Under the pieces are notes generated by a model, which did not search any database, had not been told where the DNA came from, and saw nothing but the letters and a program-made list of their open reading frames with translations. Shown in pieces: positions 58,830 to 64,000 of a stretch of 64,000 nt of DNA. The position numbers were made by a program, and so were the translations under genes. Origin of the DNA: Paracentrotus lividus (Eukaryota > Echinodermata > Echinoidea > Camarodonta > Echinidae); NCBI GenBank assembly GCA_940671915.1, contig CALNVZ010003435.1, positions 18,457,951-18,521,950 of the forward strand. The letters run 5' to 3'. Numbering within the stretch: the first letter of the stretch is position 1; each line of letters opens with the position of its first letter.

Positions 58830-61110
58830 TAGGGGACTTGGGAAAGAGGGATTTCACACCATCATACTTTACAATTTTGTTTTTCAATTTGAAGTACATG
58901 TACTGTGTATCTTGGAATTTTGTGGAGGTGCTATGATATTTTGAATAAGTCACCAGACCATGGATCGCAAGGTCAGGGGTTCAATTACCTGCCTAAACAC
59001 TCATGTCCTGTACTGAATCAATAGAAATTCATAATTTAAATGACAGAATGAAAAGAATACATCATTTATTCAAGAAAATATGAATTGAGATCTTATGTTA
59101 TAATAAAATGTAATTTTGAGATAAAGTATTTAATGAAAAAAGGATCCACATTTTCTTATTTAGAAAATGACTTATATCCAGAATGTTGATGTAATGTATT
59201 CAACTTTGTAATATTATTAACTAACTTTGTAATTAGACATTTAAGAAGATTTACCAGGTGGTATATCATCCATTATTAACATTTCCTTGGCATAAACTGA
59301 TTCAATGTTTTTTATATTAATAAGTCTATTTTGAAATCTTTAACACAGTAACTACAAGGGTGGAAATGTTTTACTAATGAAATCATACAAATTGTCTTTT
59401 TGTGAACTTGCCTTTTTTCTTCTTCTTTTTTGTTGTATGAAATAAAATTTGTTGAGTTATCTTACCCACATTGATAAGTTATTTTTGTATTACCTTTGTA
59501 ATTCTGTCTTTGTTGCATGTTGTTATCATAGACGTGTGTTATTTCATCGTCTGTGGACAAGCCAGTCAGACTTTTATTGTTTTATTGGTTTGTTTTTCAT
59601 TTATGCAATTCAGCAACACTTTAGCATTCTTCTAAAGTGATATTTGACTTGGTCATGCTTCAGCAAACTTTGGAAAGCATTAAATAAACAGTTTGAGAAA
59701 ATACTTTAAAAACATTAAAAAAAGGTTTATCTGGCGACGTATTGGTGGTTTTGAATGGATCGGTCATGTTTGATACAGTCCACACCCATTAGATTTATGT
59801 AATGCTTGTTTCAGTTGACCAACACTGGCAAAATGTTCAATGTGGCAAGAGATTTATTGTAAGATTTATTGTTGTGTATGCCTTGGAAATTTTTATGCTT
59901 CGCTCACATGTATTGACCAGTTGAACTGGATTGTAATTTATTTGTGTCGTATGATACTTTAATGAGTCCTTCATACAAATTGATTAAAAGATCTTCAGTA
60001 TGGGTTCTTGGAATAAACATCCATAAACTTGAAAATACAGTCCACTCCCATAATATGGAGGTGCTCTAGAACTAGCTTATTGCCTTGTTATTATAGAAAC
60101 TTATTTCGTTATACTGAACACACATAGGCCCATATTCTGAACTGAATACTGAATTTGTATGATCGCAAGCTTGTGCCAACCTACATGTATTGTGCGACCC
60201 TTTGTCTTATGCATCAGTAAACATCAGAAAAAACGTTTGCACAAAAGCTGTGCACGAAATTGCGACTCCTACAGATTCATTCTTCAGTTCAGTATCTGGG
60301 CCATTGATTTGCACATGCATTGTTTGAAATTTAGACTAAGATAATTGCCTATAAAGTAGGTCAAGACTAGCCCCAGAGAGTGTAGTTTGTGAATTGTAAA
60401 CGCTTTGGTGGTCAAAACTGGTAAAGTACCTTAAAATAAGAAACTAGTATTGTTATTATTAGTGTTCTATTGTTATTGTATCTCTGCTCATTACAATGAG
60501 AATGGACTCTAAATGTACATGTATTAGTATACTGGTTTCTTCACATTTCATGATGGCTGTATGTGAAAACATGAAGAAAGAGGAAATAATATGATTGTGT
60601 AAATATCCAACAGCATGTGAAGATGTGCATGTCTTGTACAGTTTTAGTAGAATAAAAGGAAAAGAACATGAACTTGTTTGTTGGACCTGTGTTTTTATTG
60701 GTTCCCTACAATTTTTGTATTATTTTTAATACAGGAAAATCTCAGGAAAAAAAAAAGTTCTGCACCTTGACTTTAAGCGGTAATAACTCAACATATCTCG
60801 TCATTCTTGAATTTCATACTATTGAAAAGTTTATTTATTCCTCTTGGAATTATTTTTATTATAATTTTTTTTTAAATATTTGTAATGGTGATGTTATGCT
60901 TCAATGCGCAAAAACCTTGTATATGAGGGGGGGGGGGTTTCAAATTGGAAGCCTATCAGGGCTATTGTTTTCTCTTGAAATTTATGTTCACTGCGAGATC
61001 TTTGAGCATAAACAACTCACATGCAATTCTGTATTACAGGAATTGGATTTTCTGATAAAATGAGACACGTGAATGAAAAGAGAATAAGAAATTGAATGGT
61101 CATAATCATT
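58830..61110. other. 3' flank without supported genes
   Basis: AT-rich DNA. Holds a MITE at 60126-60303 and partial CAGTCCAC-type ends at 59780 and 60038. May include distal UBA2 3' UTR. The 131-codon frame at 60668 has no coding character. Confidence 0.5.
60126..60303. mobile_element. MITE, GGCCCATATTCTGAACTGAA family
   Basis: Left end GGCCCATATTCTGAACTGAA, right end the complement of TGGCCCAGATACTGAACTGA. The inner TGCACAAAAGCTGTGCACGA region pairs with GATCGCAAGCTTGTGCC. Relative of 34797-34962. Confidence 0.75.
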
Positions 61111-61276
61111 TTATTGAATGACAAATGTTCCTTTTGCATTCTGTACCATCGGTGATATCTGCCTCTGTGTTCTAAAGTGTGTTGACCTACTGGCCGAGGT
61201 CAATGACATTGTTGAGATCATGAATGATGAGCCACCATGATGTGTTGACTGAATCATCCAGGTATGCTCTTGGGAC
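61111..61276 (-). CDS. Candidate terminal exon or short ORF (strand ambiguous)
   Basis: On the minus strand an acceptor-like TTTTAAAACAG precedes 61276. Two frames stay open: one of 54 codons to a TAA at 61111 that overlaps an AATAAA, and one of 29 codons (VPRAYLDDSVNTSWWLIIHD and on) to a TAG at 61187. On the plus strand, ATG 61118 opens a 40-codon frame (MTNVPFAFCTIGDICLCVLK and on) to TGA 61240. Base composition is clearly less AT-rich than its surroundings. Which reading is real, if any, cannot be decided here. Confidence 0.3.
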
Positions 61277-61659
61277 CTGTTTTAAAACACACAGGGAAAA
61301 AATGTGATATAATAACTAGCTGGATTACTAAAAAAAAAAAATGTAATGCAAACATGTGACTAATACTAGAGCCATGAGCGTCCTCGGACAGTGTGTGCGC
61401 TCTATAAAATTTCACTATTATTCCTATAATAACAATGTAATTATGATGAAAATCATTGTAAACTATTGATTTTAGTAATAAAACAAAGTATATGAAGAAG
61501 GATGAATTTTTACCATACATAATGTTGGAGTCATTTCTCTTTTGATGAATATTAATTTGTATCCATTTTTTCCTCGTTATCTCTTAACCCTAAGCCCCGC
61601 ATCCAAATAGAAAGCCGTCATCTATTTTGTTTAGAGAAGCTTATAAGAGCACAAAAGAA

Positions 61660-62090
61660 CACACCTATATGAATCGCCGATATCAAGTACATCGTCGTCT
61701 GGCCGGCAGAAGGGCCTTAGCAGCCTTGCGCGCATAAAAACACTTTCCGAGTTATTCACGTTTTAATGGTTTGAACGGCTCTCGAATTGCGAATACTTCG
61801 TGCATGAATCTAAAATTTTTTCAAATATTTGGAATATTTAATGAACTTCAAATTTGGAAAGTTGCAATTTCTAAACCACATTAGTTTTAAATATATTAAC
61901 AGTTTTATGCTAAGGCCTTTCTGCAGGGACACAAACATCGCGCGCCTTCCCCCGGTAAAAGGGCCGTAAGCCCGTAGGGCCCTTCTGCTCGGAAATTTTG
62001 ACGCAGCGCGCACAGTATGAAAAGGGCCTTGTCCATAGGCGTACGTGTTATATAGCAAGCGCGTTTTGCAGGCGTAGGGGGCGTTCGATT
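61660..62090. other. CpG-containing block with GGGCC-rich inverted repeats
   Basis: AGAAGGGCCTTAGCAGCC (61709) and GGGCCGTAAGCCCGTAGGGCCC (about 61970) and AAAGGGCCTTGTCC (62028) form overlapping short inverted repeats. GC-richer than the flanks. Could be a repeat or a regulatory region; no exon supported. Confidence 0.35.
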
Positions 62091-64000
62091 TATCTTCGTT
62101 ATGTGTTCATTTCGTTTTATTTACACCATAAACATGGGTAAATAAATGATAAGTAAACTGATCAACATCTTTATATGAAAGTTTAACCCAATGCAAATGA
62201 AGACGTGAATATGCAGTGAAAAACTATCACAAAAAATTGTTTAATATAGTCACAAACTATTGCCAATTGATGAGAATCTCATTATAATGTCATCATGAGA
62301 ACTTTTTCTTTGTTTTCTTTTCTCTCTCTCTCTCTCTCTCCTGAATTAAGCATTTCCTTTTATCTCTTGACTTCTTGAATATCCTACACATAATACTATT
62401 GAGATACCCCATCGAGTCATAAAATGAATTCAAACAAACCACTAGCGGATCCAGGATTTGGCGTGAATATATTTATATATTTATATATTTATGTTTTTAG
62501 GGGGCTCTTCATACAATATTTTTGGTGTAAGGACAGGCCCGCTACCCCCCCCCCCCCAAATCCCTGAGCGTATTATGTCACTGTCAATTTTCAATCTACA
62601 CTATACTGGCCGTAGTCAATAGTCACCTCATAAACCCAAAATAAAGCCTTTATAATTATGCACATGCATATTGTTATATTTCATTCACAATTATGGTGTT
62701 ATCGATCATTTTTAAATTATCTGAAAGCTGAAACTTGTCACTTTTTATCCATGAGAACAGATGATGATCATACCAAATCAATTTTTAACCAAAGGGGAGG
62801 ACAATTTTTTTTTCTAACTGGGGATTATCATTGGAAAATCATTAAACCGTTCCATATCTTTTCAAAGTTCTATTTACATTTTTTCGTTTATACATTTCCC
62901 AAGGATAAAAATTGCCATAAAAGCCCAATACAAGATTAAAGCAAGACGACGGGGCCCCGAGAAAAATATTATCTTTTGTGTTGTTTCGAGGGGGATTAGC
63001 ACTAAAATCAGAGGATGTGATTATTCCGCAATATATAATAAATCCTTGAAAGAAACCCTTAATGCAATATATTCTTCTTTTGAGACCCAATAATCATGGC
63101 AATTGTGACATATCGATCGATGAAAGTAAATTGCATGAAAACGTTTTTGCAATACAGACCGAAATATATCTTGGCAACGGCACAGATAAATTTATCTTCT
63201 CTGGTCGTTTTGCTCCGCCCTTGTTTTGGAACCATATGGTCATTATTAATTTTGTAAAAAATATTAAAGAAATATGTAAAAAAAAAATTGGAGAAAATAT
63301 AAAACAGCTATTTTTTTTATTCCACTGACAATCTCCACTTTTAACAAAGAAATCAATTTTAGGGTGCTTTTTTTTCCCCCACCCGTTTGGTAATAAAATG
63401 ACGGGGTTTGGTCATTATCTGCTCTCAGGAATAAAAAAATGTCAACAACACTATGATTAGGCTTTAAATGAAATAAAATGATATAAAAAAAGAGGCCTGT
63501 AATTTTTGGTTTAGGAGGTGTCTAATTTGATAATTGATAAAAGTTTATTTCTTCTGGATAAATAATTGAAAATCGAATCTGTCCATTATAGGTTGTATTG
63601 CTTTTCTTCAATTTATCTTTATTTAGTTATCTATTTTTAATTGTTTAGTATGTTTTTATATGGCAATTTGGAGGGGCATTATTGAAATTGTAATAAACAT
63701 TTGAACATTGAAAGAATGTTTCTAGTTTATAATCCTAATGATAGATAAAGGCAGGTCAAGTCTACCTAAACATCATGATACTCATGGATATAAGTCATCT
63801 ACATGACTGTATTCATCTTGAATTTTTCACATCAAATTAAAATACAGTACAGGCCTAATAATAACATGGAGGCAAACATATCTATTTGAAACATACCTGT
63901 AGCTGTTGCCTTATCATAAAATTTTCATATTTTGTAACCTACCACCTGCTTCAGTCCTGATGATTAATATTCTAGTGGTTGCTGAAGGGTGTGGACAAAC
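62091..64000. other. AT-rich flank, nothing recognised
   Basis: Contains a CT microsatellite (62321-62340) and a C-run (62546-62558). No exon, element or RNA gene could be supported. Confidence 0.5.

Noticed and set aside
60668..61063. 131-codon open frame in the 3' flank
   Set aside because: Phe/Tyr/Asn-rich reading of AT-rich DNA with a poly-G interruption; no domain, promoter or splice support.

Overview
The window is AT-rich eukaryotic DNA from an animal with long, repeat-packed introns. I infer an echinoderm, most likely a sea urchin. The inference rests on gene architecture, on many short terminal-inverted-repeat (TIR) elements with phrases typical of echinoid genomes, and on DIRS-like and CR1/jockey-like retroelement debris. 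Species cannot be fixed from sequence alone.

Two protein genes, both on the + strand, account for almost all supported coding sequence. Gene A (about 1828-25107, at least 14 exons, roughly 900 residues) encodes an unrecognised protein. It has a low-complexity Ser/Arg and Asp/Glu/Gly-rich N-terminal two thirds, a charged coiled-coil segment, and four canonical EF-hands spread over the last three exons. All splice phases are consistent. The 5' end is uncertain: two alternative first exons (1828-2075 and 4943-5143) both splice in phase 0 to the exon at 6520. Gene B (29459-56394, 18 exons, about 672 residues) is UBA2/SAE2, the catalytic subunit of the SUMO E1 activating enzyme. Its ATP-binding GAGGIG loop, zinc cysteines, catalytic cysteine, ubiquitin-fold domain and C-terminal NLS/SUMO-interaction tail are all visible. 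One exon (47890-47941) is two single bases short and frameshifted as given, probably a sequence error.

Layout: 1-1827 LINE fragment and palindromic repeats; 1828-25107 gene A, whose introns hold a decayed DIRS-like Gag, a 1.5-kb foldback palindrome, a LINE RT fragment and many MITEs; 25108-29458 intergenic, with a TIR element, a 1.1-kb AGATCT-containing minisatellite and a poly-T tract; 29459-56394 UBA2, with tandemly duplicated dead copies of exon 5, a 3.7-kb TIR element, several TTAA-bounded and TA-bounded MITEs, a tRNA-like sequence and an unrecognised coding-like fragment; 56395-64000 3' flank with MITEs, CpG-rich repeats and one short coding-like island near 61.1-61.3 kb.

I found no bacterial-type system, CRISPR array or gene cluster. 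The unusual material lies in the repeat biology (a TTAA-bounded MITE group with G/C homopolymer hairpins, a 3.7-kb element with GTTACGGAGTGAC subterminal motifs, exon duplications in direct and inverted orientation) and in the uncharacterised EF-hand protein. The two genes have no evident functional link.
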